Shown: piece after piece, positions 53,580-61,426 of the stretch
Layout: each line of letters begins with the position of its first letter
How positions within the stretch are numbered: the stretch's first letter is position 1
NCBI RefSeq assembly: GCF_004366375.1
Contig: NZ_SOEF01000019.1
Coordinates: 1-61,426 of the forward strand
Direction of reading: 5' to 3'
DNA: 61,426 nt
Source: Halanaerobium congolense
GTDB taxonomy: Bacteria; Bacillota; Halanaerobiia; Halanaerobiales; Halanaerobiaceae
Program-made: the position numbers and the translations under genes
Notes under the pieces: generated by a model
The model's database searches: none
The model's input: only the letters and a program-made list of their open reading frames with translations
What the model was told of the DNA's origin: nothing

Positions 53580-54686
53580 TTATATATCTATATACATGTC
53601 TTCATAGTAATTTTTATAATCACCTGAAGTTATAAGCTTAAGCCAGTCCTGATTATCTAAATACCACTTTATAGTATCAACAATTCCATCTTCAAACATA
53701 GTAGTAGGTTCCCAGCCTATTTCTTTTTTTATTTTACTGGGATCAATAGCATATCTTTTATCATGTCCGAGTCTATCTTTAACAAAAGTAATTAAATCTT
53801 TATTTATATTATTAAATTCTGTATTAGCAACTTCTTCATATTCATCATTTTCTTTTAATAGCTCATTTATTTCTTCAATTAAAGTTTTTACAATCTTAAT
53901 ATTAGTTTCCTCATTATTTCCACCTATATTATAAACTTCTCCAGCTTTCCCTTTTTCTAAAACCATATCTATAGCCTTACAGTGGTCTTTTACATATAAC
54001 CAATCTCTAACATTTAAACCATCACCATAAACAGGCAATTCTTCTCCATTTAAAATGTTATTAATCATTAAAGGAATAAGTTTTTCTGGAAATTGATAGG
54101 GACCATAGTTATTAGAACATCTGGTAATTAAGGTAGGTAAGTTGTGTGTTTCATTATAGGAGCGTACTAACATATCTGCACTGGCTTTAGAAGCTGAATA
54201 AGGACTGTTAGGTTGAATATTAGTTTCTTCTGTAAAAAACCCATCTTTACCTAAAGATCCATAAACTTCATCAGTTGAAACCTGCAGAAATTTAACATCA
54301 CCATTATATTCTCTTTCTCCAGTTTCCCATTTGTCTTTAGCTATGTTTAATAGATTCTGAACTCCTAAAACATTTGTCTTTAAGAAAATTTCTGCATCTT
54401 CTATTGAACGATCAACATGAGATTCTGCAGCAAAGTTTACTATGTAATTAATTTCCCACTGATCAAAAATATATTCTACTAGTTCAGTGTTATTAATATC
54501 TCCTTTTATAAAAGTAAGCTTTTCCGGATTATTATTTAAATCTTCTTCTATATTTGCTAGATTACCGGCATAAGTTAATTTATCAAGACAAATAATTTTA
54601 ATATCTTTATGCTTTTTATCTAATATGTATTTGATAAAGTTACTACCGATAAAACCGGCTCCTCCGGTGACTAAATATGTTTTCAT
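53580..54686 (-). CDS. rfbB: dTDP-glucose 4,6-dehydratase
   Basis: A 368-residue extended SDR. NAD site YLVTGGAGFIGSNFIKYILD; the catalytic QVSTDEVYGSLGKDGF, SPYSASKASADMLVRSY (YxxxK) and ITRCSNNYGPYQFPEKLIPL are characteristic of RmlB. It makes dTDP-4-keto-6-deoxyglucose, used here by WecE. It is the first gene of the 28-kb polysaccharide locus, downstream of a structured leader. Slightly longer than usual (about 350), with extra residues near 255-300. Confidence 0.95.
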   Translation of the reverse strand: MKTYLVTGGAGFIGSNFIKYILDKKHKDIKIICLDKLTYAGNLANIEEDLNNNPEKLTFIKGDINNTELVEYIFDQWEINYIVNFAAESHVDRSIEDAEIFLKTNVLGVQNLLNIAKDKWETGEREYNGDVKFLQVSTDEVYGSLGKDGFFTEETNIQPNSPYSASKASADMLVRSYNETHNLPTLITRCSNNYGPYQFPEKLIPLMINNILNGEELPVYGDGLNVRDWLYVKDHCKAIDMVLEKGKAGEVYNIGGNNEETNIKIVKTLIEEINELLKENDEYEEVANTEFNNINKDLITFVKDRLGHDKRYAIDPSKIKKEIGWEPTTMFEDGIVDTIKWYLDNQDWLKLITSGDYKNYYEDMYIDI

Positions 54687-54806
54687 TTATTATCACTTCC
54701 AAAATAAAGTTTTAAATATAAAAAAATAGCCTCTTACAGTCAAGCACTAATCTTAAGTACTCAAACATAACAAACCACAATAAGTATTTCTATTAAATTT
54801 TTTCTC

Positions 54807-54963
54807 CACCGCAACACGCTGATGACTGTGTTGCAGTGAAATAGTTTGTTACATCGCTTCTTAATATTTAAGCATCGCTTAAATATTTCTCATATGTTGT
54901 TTTAAAATGTACAGTATGTCAACAAAAGTATATCTAAATCTTTATTAGTGACATCGAATGTCA
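54807..54963 (-). promoter_or_regulatory. Leader and promoter region of the polysaccharide locus
   Basis: In transcription order on the minus strand I see TGACATCGAATGTCA (54963-54949, perfect 6-base arms), then TTGACA at 54922-54917 as a good -35 with only a weak -10 after 17 bases. Two stem-loops follow: 54887-54863 (11-bp arms, loop ATC) and 54838-54807 (CACTGCAACAC with GTGTTGCGGTG, 11 pairs allowing one G-U, 10-base loop). Neither is followed by a T-run. Such leader hairpins could serve antitermination by a NusG/LoaP-type factor; no such gene is in the window. Confidence 0.45.
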
Positions 54964-55172
54964 TTTCCTTAAATTTACATTATATTTTGCTAAATATTTC
55001 TTAATTTACTCTTGTTAGTTATTTTAATGCATTTTTAATCTAAAATCAACAAAATCAGTGAATTTTTTCCCTTATTTCTTATTTTAATACACCAAAGAAC
55101 TAAATACAATGAAAATTTATGTCTTATTTTGTCGAAATTAGGTGAAATAATAGAACGATTGTTTTGAATATC

Positions 55173-55294
55173 ATATATGGTTGCACTGCGAAAAATCCTA
55201 ATTAAGAATTTCCGACTTATATAATCCCTATCAGGATAAGCTTCTCAAATTGATATAATATCAAAAATCGACTTTTCGCAGTGCAACCATATAT
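55173..55294. repeat. 122-bp element with 22-bp perfect terminal inverted repeats
   Basis: ATATATGGTTGCACTGCGAAAA (55173-55194) is repeated in perfect inverted form at 55273-55294. The 78-base interior has no ORF. It has the shape of a small non-autonomous transposable element (MITE) or IS ends left after deletion. I see no clear target-site duplication. Confidence 0.6.
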
Positions 55295-55379
55295 TTTTTA
55301 TAAATACCTTTAAAAATAATATTTATATTTTAAGATCCTTAAAACTTCCATATTACATACTGGATCAGATATGAATTAC

Positions 55380-55408
55380 AAAAACGAGCAGAAAAGTCTG
55401 CTCGCTAC
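55380..55408 (-). terminator. Terminator downstream of the second catabolic operon
   Basis: CGAGCAGA (minus, 55104-type arm at 55404-55397) pairs with TCTGCTCG (55392-55385), 8 bp with a 4-base loop, followed by TTTTTG on the minus strand. It ends transcription coming from the kinase operon and the decayed gene before it. Confidence 0.75.
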
Positions 55409-55448
55409 TTGAAAATTTTTTTACTATAAATTTCAGATTCTGTTATAA

Positions 55449-55853
55449 TTAATTAAAATTATTATAAATACTATAATTCTTAACTCCATAAATAGCTGAT
55501 TCTAAAAGTTTTGAACCTCTTAACATACCACCACTATTATATTTTTCCATTAAATCGTCATAAACTCTATTACTGAGGCTTTACCACCCTTTTGACTAAA
55601 CACACAGAGATTTACTCCGAAACCTGCCCAGGCTGATAAAGCTTCCTTAAATATTTGAATAAATATATCTCCCAAGTCATTAAGCCATTCATTGAAGATT
55701 GCGATTAAGAATTTGCCGTATTCTTTTGGACTTACTAATCTAAATATTACATTTCCCTCTAAAATTATTGGTTTCCGGATAGAATTCTGTTTTTTTAAGA
55801 TAATAGCAATATTCGCAGTCTAAATTACATACTGGGTCCATTGGAAAAGCCAT
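55449..55853 (-). pseudogene. Decayed anaerobic sulfatase-maturase (radical SAM) gene
   Basis: From the ATG at 55853 it reads FPMDPVCNLDCEYCYYLKK, carrying the CxxxCxxC radical-SAM cluster motif in the anSME context. It then jumps over a large deletion to RLVSPKEYGKFLIAIFNEWL, followed by AWAGFGVNLCVFSQKGGKAS, blocks of the same family's middle, before a stop. A further frame to 55449 (KLLESAIYGVKNYSI) I cannot place. A second PVCN-like scrap lies near 55335-55375. The active enzyme would activate sulfatases, so the lineage probably once had one here. Confidence 0.7.
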
Positions 55854-55929
55854 ATATTAAAATTGAATTTTTGTGCTTTCATTATCTAAACTTTCCTGTT
55901 ATTTTTAGCTAATTTATAGAATACCCTTT

Positions 55930-56862
55930 TTACTTATTGACTTTAATAACTCTAATTTTTTTTATATATTTTTTTACTTTATTCAACTCAACAAAACCAG
56001 TCTTTTTTTCCGCAGCATTTGCCACTCCACAGGCATTGGCAAATTTTAACATTTCTATAATATTCATTTTTTCAGCTAAAGCTACTGCCAATCCTGCAGT
56101 AAGACTATCTCCAGAACCAGTTACATTTACAGATTCTATTTTTGGAACCTCAACTTTATAGATTTCTTTTTCGGTTATATAGTACATACCTTCTTTACCT
56201 AAAGTTAATGCAATATTGTTAGCACCGTGTGACTGAAGCTTTTGGGCAGCCTTTAATAAATTGCTTTCAGAATTAATATTAAAACCTACAATATTTTCAA
56301 TTTCACTTTTATTAGGCTTAATAATATAAGGGCCACCTGCAGCGCCCTGCAGTAATGCTTCTCCACTGGTATCTAAAATAACTTTTTTATTATTTCCTTT
56401 AGCTATTTTTATTATCTTTTGGTAAAAATCTGTTCTAAGTCCGGACGGCAAACTACCGGAGATAGCTATTACATCAAATTTATTAATCTTCTTTTGATAA
56501 TTATTTAAAAATTCTTCTTTTTCTTCAGTAGTAATTTGGGGACCATTTTCTAGAACTTCAATTGAATTATTATTTTGGTCAATAATATTAAGGCAGCTTC
56601 TTGTAATACCTTTAATTCTTGTGAAATCACTATCAATTTCTAATTTCTCTAACTCATCAAAGATAAAATCACCAGAAAAACCCCCAATAAAACCTAAAGC
56701 CGTAACTTCTCTGTTTAATAAATTAATAACTCGGCTGACATTGATACCTTTTCCACCAGCAGTGGCCTGATAGTCTCCTGTGCGTTGAACAGTATTTTTT
56801 TTAATTTCTTTAATATTATATCTTCTGTCAACTGAAGTATTCAATGTAATTGCAGCTATCAT
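55930..56862 (-). CDS. PfkB-family sugar kinase (tagatose-6-phosphate/1-phosphofructokinase type)
   Basis: A 310-residue ribokinase-fold kinase of the LacC/FruK subfamily. TLNTSVDRRYNIKEIKKNTV and TAGGKGINVSRVINLL are the N-terminal sugar-phosphate-binding blocks; VTGSGDSLTAGLAVA holds the catalytic Asp. In this operon, beside a tagatose-bisphosphate-type aldolase and a NagA-type deacetylase, tagatose-6-phosphate is the most likely substrate. It overlaps the aldolase stop by 4 bases. Confidence 0.87.
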   Translation of the reverse strand: MIAAITLNTSVDRRYNIKEIKKNTVQRTGDYQATAGGKGINVSRVINLLNREVTALGFIGGFSGDFIFDELEKLEIDSDFTRIKGITRSCLNIIDQNNNSIEVLENGPQITTEEKEEFLNNYQKKINKFDVIAISGSLPSGLRTDFYQKIIKIAKGNNKKVILDTSGEALLQGAAGGPYIIKPNKSEIENIVGFNINSESNLLKAAQKLQSHGANNIALTLGKEGMYYITEKEIYKVEVPKIESVNVTGSGDSLTAGLAVALAEKMNIIEMLKFANACGVANAAEKKTGFVELNKVKKYIKKIRVIKVNK

Positions 56863-57722
56863 TTTAATAATCCTTTATTTTCACTACCGCAGAGCTTTAT
56901 TTTCTGCTTAACCAGCTTTTTCATATTTTCTTTGCCAGGTTTTAAGTATTTACGAGGATCATTAGCTTCTGGATTTTTGCTAAAGTATTCTTTAACTGCA
57001 TCGGAAAAAGCAATTTTTAACTCTGTAGCAATATTTACTTTTGTAATTCCCATTTCTATAGATTTTCTAACATCTTGATCAGGAACTCCAGAAGCTCCAT
57101 GTAAAACTAAAGGTATATCCACATTATTTTCTATAGCTTTTAAACGTTCATAATCAATTTTAGGATCCTTTTTATAAAGACCATGAGCTGTACCTATAGC
57201 AACTGCTAAAGAGTCAATTCCAGTTCTTTCAACAAAATCAGCTGCTAAATTGGGGTCAGTTAACTCAGATTCTGCATCACTTATTTCAATATCATCTTCT
57301 TGACCGACTAACTTACCAAGTTCAGCTTCAACACTTACATCATACAACCTTGCAAATTCAACCACCTCTTTTACTTTGGCGATATTATCTTCATAATCCA
57401 AAGCTGAAGCATCAATCATAACCGATTTGCAGCCTAATTTTATTGATTCTTTTATATCTTCAATATTTTCATGATGATCTAAGTGAAAAGCAATTGGAAC
57501 AGTTGATTCTGCTGCTGCACTTTTCATTATATTTACTAAATAACGCGCTCCTGCAAATCTAATGGTTCCTGGTGTTGCTGCCAAAATAATTGGTGAATTT
57601 AATTCTTCTGCAGCTTCAACTACAACTTTTGTAGTTTCCAGGTTGTGAATATTAAATGCCGGTACTGCATATTTTCTTTTTTGAGCATCTAGTAAAAGAT
57701 TTCTATTTGAAATTATAAACAT
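56859..57722 (-). CDS. Class II aldolase (GatY/KbaY/Fba family)
   Basis: A 287-residue zinc-dependent class II aldolase. Zinc ligands and catalytic residues are in AFHLDHHENIEDI (Asp, His), VAIGTAHGLYK and LVLHGASGVPD; SVEAELGKLVGQED is conserved. The ATG at 57722 has AAAGGAAG at good spacing and matches the family start; upstream in-frame ATGs lie in the nagA end. It would split tagatose-1,6-bisphosphate to DHAP and GAP. Fructose bisphosphate is the alternative substrate. Confidence 0.9.
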   Translation of the reverse strand: MFIISNRNLLLDAQKRKYAVPAFNIHNLETTKVVVEAAEELNSPIILAATPGTIRFAGARYLVNIMKSAAAESTVPIAFHLDHHENIEDIKESIKLGCKSVMIDASALDYEDNIAKVKEVVEFARLYDVSVEAELGKLVGQEDDIEISDAESELTDPNLAADFVERTGIDSLAVAIGTAHGLYKKDPKIDYERLKAIENNVDIPLVLHGASGVPDQDVRKSIEMGITKVNIATELKIAFSDAVKEYFSKNPEANDPRKYLKPGKENMKKLVKQKIKLCGSENKGLLK

Positions 57723-57741
57723 CAGATCACTTCCTTTAAAA

Positions 57742-58896
57742 TTATTTTCTATATACAATCTTTCCATCAATCACTGTTGAATAAATATTCATCATTTCAT
57801 CTACAACCGCAATGTTTGCATTTTTTCCTTTTTCTATGCTTCCTATTTTCTTGTCCATACCTAATAATCTTGCAGGTACAATTGTAACCATTTTTAAAGC
57901 TGTATATAAATCAATATCTGCAGCTTCTTTAATATTTATGACAGCATCTCTTAATTCTAATGTACTTCCTGCAAGAGAACCAGCTTCAGTTCTCGCTATG
58001 GAATTTTTCACTAAAACTTTTAGTTCACCCAACATATATTCTCCATCACTTAAACCACCAGCACGCATACAATCACTGATTAAAATAACTTTATCACTAC
58101 CTTTGATTTTTAATAATAGCTCTAAGGCTGCAGGATGGACATGAATATTATCAGCAATTAATTCTGAATAAACATCTTTATTGTTTAGAACTGCTCCTAA
58201 AGCTCCCGGCTCTCTATGGTGTAAGCCTTTCATTCCATTAAAGGTGTGTGTGGCAAGTTCTAAGCCACTTTCTACAGCAGCAGATGCTTCTTCATAACTT
58301 GCGTTGGTATGTGCCATAGTGGTTTTTATATTATTTTTTTCTAAAAATTTAATGATTTTATGAGAATTCTTTTTCTCTGGAGCAAGAGCAAAAACTTTAA
58401 TTGTATCATTTGAAAGCTCTAAAAGACCTTTTATTTCAGCTAGGTTTAGCTCTCTCATAAATTCAGTCGGATGAGCTCCTTTATGTTCTTCTGTCAGATA
58501 GGGTCCTTCTAAATAAGAGCCTAAAATTTTCGCTCCTTCCACCCCTTTTTTCATTGCCTGACTTATATTTATTAATGCTTTTTTTATTTTTGACATTGGA
58601 GCAGTCAAAGTAGTTGCTAAAAAAGAGGTAACACCTGTTTTAGCTAAGTACTTAGAAATTTCATTTAGAGCTTCATAATCACCATCCATTACATCTTTTC
58701 CAACTGCACCATGGATATGAAGATCAATCATTCCAGGAATAATTATCTTATCTTGATAGTCAATTATCTCATCTTCTGGAGAAAGTTTAGAGTTTTTGAC
58801 AAAGTCAACTATTTTTTTATTTTTTATTTTCAAAGCATAATTTAATAGTATTTCATCTTCTTTAAATATTTTTTTGCTTTTAATATAATAGGTCAT
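57742..58896 (-). CDS. nagA: N-acetylhexosamine-6-phosphate deacetylase (NagA/AgaA)
   Basis: A 384-residue amidohydrolase. Motifs in order: PGMIDLHIHGAVGKDVMDGD, GSYLEGPYLTEEHKGAH, MAHTNASYEEA, ATHTFNGMKGLHHREPG, ADNIHVHPAA and the catalytic SDCMRAGGL. All NagA active-site blocks are present. It deacetylates GlcNAc-6-P or GalNAc-6-P; the tagatose-type kinase and aldolase beside it favour GalNAc. A stem-loop (AAAATCAGCT...AGCTGATTTT, 58917-58961) lies in the gap to the Gfo/Idh gene upstream. Confidence 0.92.
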   Translation of the reverse strand: MTYYIKSKKIFKEDEILLNYALKIKNKKIVDFVKNSKLSPEDEIIDYQDKIIIPGMIDLHIHGAVGKDVMDGDYEALNEISKYLAKTGVTSFLATTLTAPMSKIKKALINISQAMKKGVEGAKILGSYLEGPYLTEEHKGAHPTEFMRELNLAEIKGLLELSNDTIKVFALAPEKKNSHKIIKFLEKNNIKTTMAHTNASYEEASAAVESGLELATHTFNGMKGLHHREPGALGAVLNNKDVYSELIADNIHVHPAALELLLKIKGSDKVILISDCMRAGGLSDGEYMLGELKVLVKNSIARTEAGSLAGSTLELRDAVINIKEAADIDLYTALKMVTIVPARLLGMDKKIGSIEKGKNANIAVVDEMMNIYSTVIDGKIVYRK

Positions 58897-58978
58897 TTTT
58901 TCACCCCATATAATTAAAAATCAGCTCTATTTAATAAATATTTATCAATAAAGCTGATTTTATAAATATTCATTTTAA

Positions 58979-59983
58979 TTAGTCGATTGTTATTGCTTTA
59001 TTTTCTTTAATAGATCTATGAACCCCTTCAACAATTTTAGTATTTTTTAGTCCAGCTTCAGAATCAGCAGATATAGCCGTATTATTTACAATACTATCAA
59101 CAAAACTATTTAACATATAAGTAGGAGGTAAAGTTAATTCACCATTTATAGAAGTTCCAATTGTACTAAGATGCTTATATGATTTACCAGCATGTTTAAC
59201 CATTTGATCTTGTAAATCAATATAAAGAGCTCCCTCTTCACCAATTATTTCAAATTTGCAGTCATAAATTAAAGGCATAGATTCAGGTAAAATCCAACTT
59301 GTTGTAAATACAGCATTAGTTCCATCATCAAATGTCACAGTAGCCTGCATTGAATCATAAGTATCTATTCCTAATGATATCAATTTTTTCTTTGTTCCTA
59401 CAGCGTAAACTTTTTTAACATCTTTATTATTATACCAACAAGCCATATCTATTATGTGGGGAAATAAGAACCATCCAGGTGTAGAATTTTTAGACCATTT
59501 TAACATTTCTGTAGGCACAAAAATTGTGTCATTTAATCTAGAATTTATAGAATTAATTTCACCAATATTACCACTTTCAATTTCTTTTTTTACAGCAACA
59601 AATGGAGGATTCCATCGATTTTCAAAAGCAACTAGGCATTTTATTTTATTCTTAGAAATAACATTGTGCATTTCTTCAGCATCACTAACTGAATTAGAAA
59701 AAGGTTTTTCAATTAATAAATGTAATCCTCTTTCAGCAGCATATATGACTGGCTCTTTATGTAAGTGATCAGGTGTAGCCACAATTATTGCATCTAAGTC
59801 ATTCTCATCAATCATTTTTTTGTAGTCTTTATATCCTTTAGTATTAAATTTTTCTTTGTTTTTTTCTAAACTTTCATTATTAACTTCTGTAATAGCTTCA
59901 ACACTTGCCTGATTATTTTGTTCTATACTTTCAGCATACATTTGCCCTCTAATTCCCATTCCTATAATTCCTGTTTTAACCAT
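58979..59983 (-). CDS. Gfo/Idh/MocA-family oxidoreductase
   Basis: A 334-residue NAD(P)-dependent dehydrogenase-like protein. It begins VKTGIIGMGIRGQMYAESIE, has IEKPFSNSVSDAEE (Lys of EKP), FENRWNPPF and PHIIDMACWYNN. Smaller than the two relatives in the first operon (334 against 381-386) and not closely similar. It sits between the ABC permease and deacetylase genes, so the imported compound may be oxidised or be a glycoside opened by a redox glycosidase-like mechanism. The latter is speculation. Confidence 0.83.
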   Translation of the reverse strand: MVKTGIIGMGIRGQMYAESIEQNNQASVEAITEVNNESLEKNKEKFNTKGYKDYKKMIDENDLDAIIVATPDHLHKEPVIYAAERGLHLLIEKPFSNSVSDAEEMHNVISKNKIKCLVAFENRWNPPFVAVKKEIESGNIGEINSINSRLNDTIFVPTEMLKWSKNSTPGWFLFPHIIDMACWYNNKDVKKVYAVGTKKKLISLGIDTYDSMQATVTFDDGTNAVFTTSWILPESMPLIYDCKFEIIGEEGALYIDLQDQMVKHAGKSYKHLSTIGTSINGELTLPPTYMLNSFVDSIVNNTAISADSEAGLKNTKIVEGVHRSIKENKAITID

Positions 59984-60023
59984 ATTTAATCTCTCCCTTT
60001 TAATTTAATATTTATGATACATA

Positions 60024-60854
60024 TTATTGTTTGACAGATCCTGCAGTCATTCCACTTACTAATTGCTTTTGTAATAGCCAAAAAATCACAACGACGGGTA
60101 AAGCTATTAATGCCGAACCAGCCATTAATACATTCCAATCAGTTGTGTACTGACCTTGAAAACTCGAAATACCAACTGGTAATGTCCACATTGTATACCT
60201 CTTTAGAAATACACTAGCAAATAAATATTCATTCCAACCAGTAATAAAAGAAAAAATACCAGTTGCCACTAAACCTGATTTTGCTAAAGGTAGCACTACA
60301 TAAAAGAAACTTGTAAATTTGTTACACCCATCTATTAATGCTGCTTGATCAATAGATTTAGGAATAGTATCAAAAAAGCCCTTCATCATCCAGGTACAAA
60401 AAGGAACTGAAAATGTTGTATAAGCAATCATCAAACCAAAATGAGTATTTAACAAACCAAGATTATTCATTATTATATATAAAGGTACTACTAATAGGGA
60501 ACCTGGTAAAACTTGCGTAAGTAAGATAATATATCCAATTGCCAGTCTTCCTTTAAATCTAAATCTAGACATTCCATAACCACCTAAAGTAGCAATAAAA
60601 AGTGAAAATATAGTTGTTAAAAAAGAAACAAAAAAACTATTCCAAGTCCACTTCAAAAAATGAAAAGTAGAGCTAGTTTCTAGTAAAGTTTTGTAACCTT
60701 CTAAAGTTATATTGTTTGGTATGAGTTTCGGAGGAAATGAATATACTTCATTTGCCGGTTTAAAAGAAGTCGAAATTATCCATAGAAAAGGAAATATAGT
60801 TAATAAGCACACTATAATTACTGAAATATAAATAGAAATCTTTTTAAAACTCAA
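60024..60854 (-). CDS. Carbohydrate ABC transporter permease (MalG type)
   Basis: A 276-residue CUT1 permease with six TM helices. The N terminus IYISVIIVCLLTIFPFLWII is followed by TSFKPANEVY. The coupling EAA motif is modified as DQAALIDGCNKFTSFFYVVL, and SFQGQYTTDWNVLMAGSALI is typical. It overlaps the MalF-type gene stop by 4 bases. With the truncated partner upstream it once formed a complete sugar importer; the binding protein would lie beyond the window. Confidence 0.9.
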   Translation of the reverse strand: MSFKKISIYISVIIVCLLTIFPFLWIISTSFKPANEVYSFPPKLIPNNITLEGYKTLLETSSTFHFLKWTWNSFFVSFLTTIFSLFIATLGGYGMSRFRFKGRLAIGYIILLTQVLPGSLLVVPLYIIMNNLGLLNTHFGLMIAYTTFSVPFCTWMMKGFFDTIPKSIDQAALIDGCNKFTSFFYVVLPLAKSGLVATGIFSFITGWNEYLFASVFLKRYTMWTLPVGISSFQGQYTTDWNVLMAGSALIALPVVVIFWLLQKQLVSGMTAGSVKQ

Positions 60855-61082
60855 TCTATCTCACCTCCTGATAGTATTTTTAAATAAACAACTATAAATA
60901 CTAATGAAAATAATAGCATTACAACCCCTGCTGCTGCAGCTTTACCAAAATCAAAAAATTGAAATGCCAGATGGTAAATATAAATTGGTAAAGTTTCTGT
61001 TGCTCTAGAAGGTCCTCCACGAGCTAAAAGATAAATTATTGCAAAATCTTTTATTGTCCAAATAATTAACTCAAACTTCGCA
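60851..61082 (-). pseudogene. Carbohydrate ABC permease (MalF type), 5' part lost by IS insertion
   Basis: Only the last 75 or so codons remain: FELIIWTIKDFAIIYLLARG, then GGPSRATETLPIYIYHLAFQ and a final TM helix, the C-terminal end of a MalF-type permease. The coding sense begins abruptly near 61082, where unrelated AT-rich sequence of the IS starts, and no proper start codon or ribosome site exists. The importer is therefore broken unless the gene is restored elsewhere. Confidence 0.75.
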
Positions 61083-61426
61083 CATAAATAACCCTTTTGC
61101 ACCTTGAAATTTCAATATTTAGCAGAATTTAAGTAATGTGATTTTACTGTTTTAAGCAGATATTGGCAGATGTTCTACTAAGTTTTCTGGAAGTGCCATG
61201 ATAAATGCTTCTAAAAGCTGATCCAGCTGTTTTGAAGTTAATGATAATTTATCTTTAATGGTTGTAATAAAAACTTCCATCAGCATATGTATAGCTTGAA
61301 TCCAGCTGATATCTGCCATTTCATCAACCAGAAGATAAAACATTTGCCCAAGTGTTCTGTCATCTGCATATTTTCTGTTTTCTACTGACAGTAACATGTA
61401 TCTTGTAAAGACAATTGCTGTATGAG
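61083..61426 (-). mobile_element. IS4-type insertion sequence, 3' end, cut by window edge
   Basis: The minus-strand frame 61152 to beyond 61426 reads the C terminus of a DDE transposase, as in Halanaerobium-type IS4 elements: HTAIVFTRYMLLSVENRKYA, then RTLGQMFYLLVDEMADISW and a helical end. The stop is at 61152. The 70 bases to about 61083 (ACATAAATAACCCTTTTGCA region) would be the IS end. The other end lies outside, so the target duplication cannot be checked. IS4 assignment is from memory of similar proteins. Confidence 0.75.

Noticed and set aside
55320-55380. Second copy of the sulfatase-maturase start (PVCN-like scrap)
   Set aside because: The match is only a few codons and the flanking sequence does not continue, so it is mentioned but not called as a separate relic.
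1-61426. CRISPR arrays, tRNA and rRNA genes
   Set aside because: I found no regularly spaced repeats and no tRNA or rRNA signatures on either strand by eye.

Overview
The window looks like a chromosomal contig from a low-GC, diderm, anaerobic Firmicute, most likely Halanaerobiales (Halanaerobium-like). The reasons are strongly AT-rich coding with AGGAGG-type ribosome sites, a predicted outer-membrane beta-barrel beside a Wza-type export protein, and anaerobe-style sugar genes. This is inference; there is no rRNA, tRNA or housekeeping marker. The left edge lies inside a group II intron and the right edge inside an IS4-type transposase gene, so the window may be a whole contig that ends in repeats.

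1-10.2 kb, all minus strand: a sugar/polyol catabolic regulon. It has a ribose-type ABC transporter (binding protein, double ATPase, permease), two Gfo/Idh/MocA oxidoreductases, two TIM-barrel isomerase/epimerases and a LacI-family repressor. The repressor gene and the catabolic operon share near-identical promoter-operator sequences. A group IIC-like intron sits exactly at the operon's terminator.

10.2-16.6 kb: an ISLre2-type remnant, an outer-membrane-like protein gene, and a divergent plus-strand operon for polysaccharide export and its phospho-control (PHP phosphatase, Wza-like, Wzz-like, BY-kinase).

16.6-26.5 kb: an accessory region with two paralogous SAP/SEC-C-type genes, an AbrB-RelE toxin-antitoxin pair, and a convergent three-gene toxin-antitoxin-chaperone locus (MqsR, MqsA-like, SecB-like). 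It also has intact and decayed Rpn-type nuclease genes, an orphan phage replication module, a YvrJ-like small protein and possible small ORFs.

26.5-54.7 kb, all minus strand: a 28-kb surface polysaccharide locus. It includes dTDP-glucose synthesis (RfbA, RfbB) feeding a WecE/WecD/WecF set for a Fuc4NAc-type sugar, a UDP-sugar dehydrogenase, an asparagine-synthetase-type amidotransferase, epimerases, GT2/GT4 enzymes, a sulfotransferase, a flippase, a polymerase-like protein, an initiating transferase and an unusual truncated MraY/WecA relative. Lying between its flippase and dehydrogenase genes is a defence-like island: FRG-domain protein, 3-TM protein, HEPN pair with a frameshift, TM/MORN pair, and a Gabija-like OLD nuclease plus UvrD-like helicase.

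54.7-55.9 kb: a 1.2-kb regulatory and relic stretch with leader stem-loops, a 122-bp inverted-repeat element and a decayed radical-SAM sulfatase-maturase gene. 55.9-61.4 kb: a second catabolic operon (PfkB kinase, class II aldolase, NagA-type deacetylase, Gfo/Idh protein, MalFG-type permeases) fitting amino-sugar use, probably N-acetylgalactosamine. Its upstream permease gene is cut by an IS.
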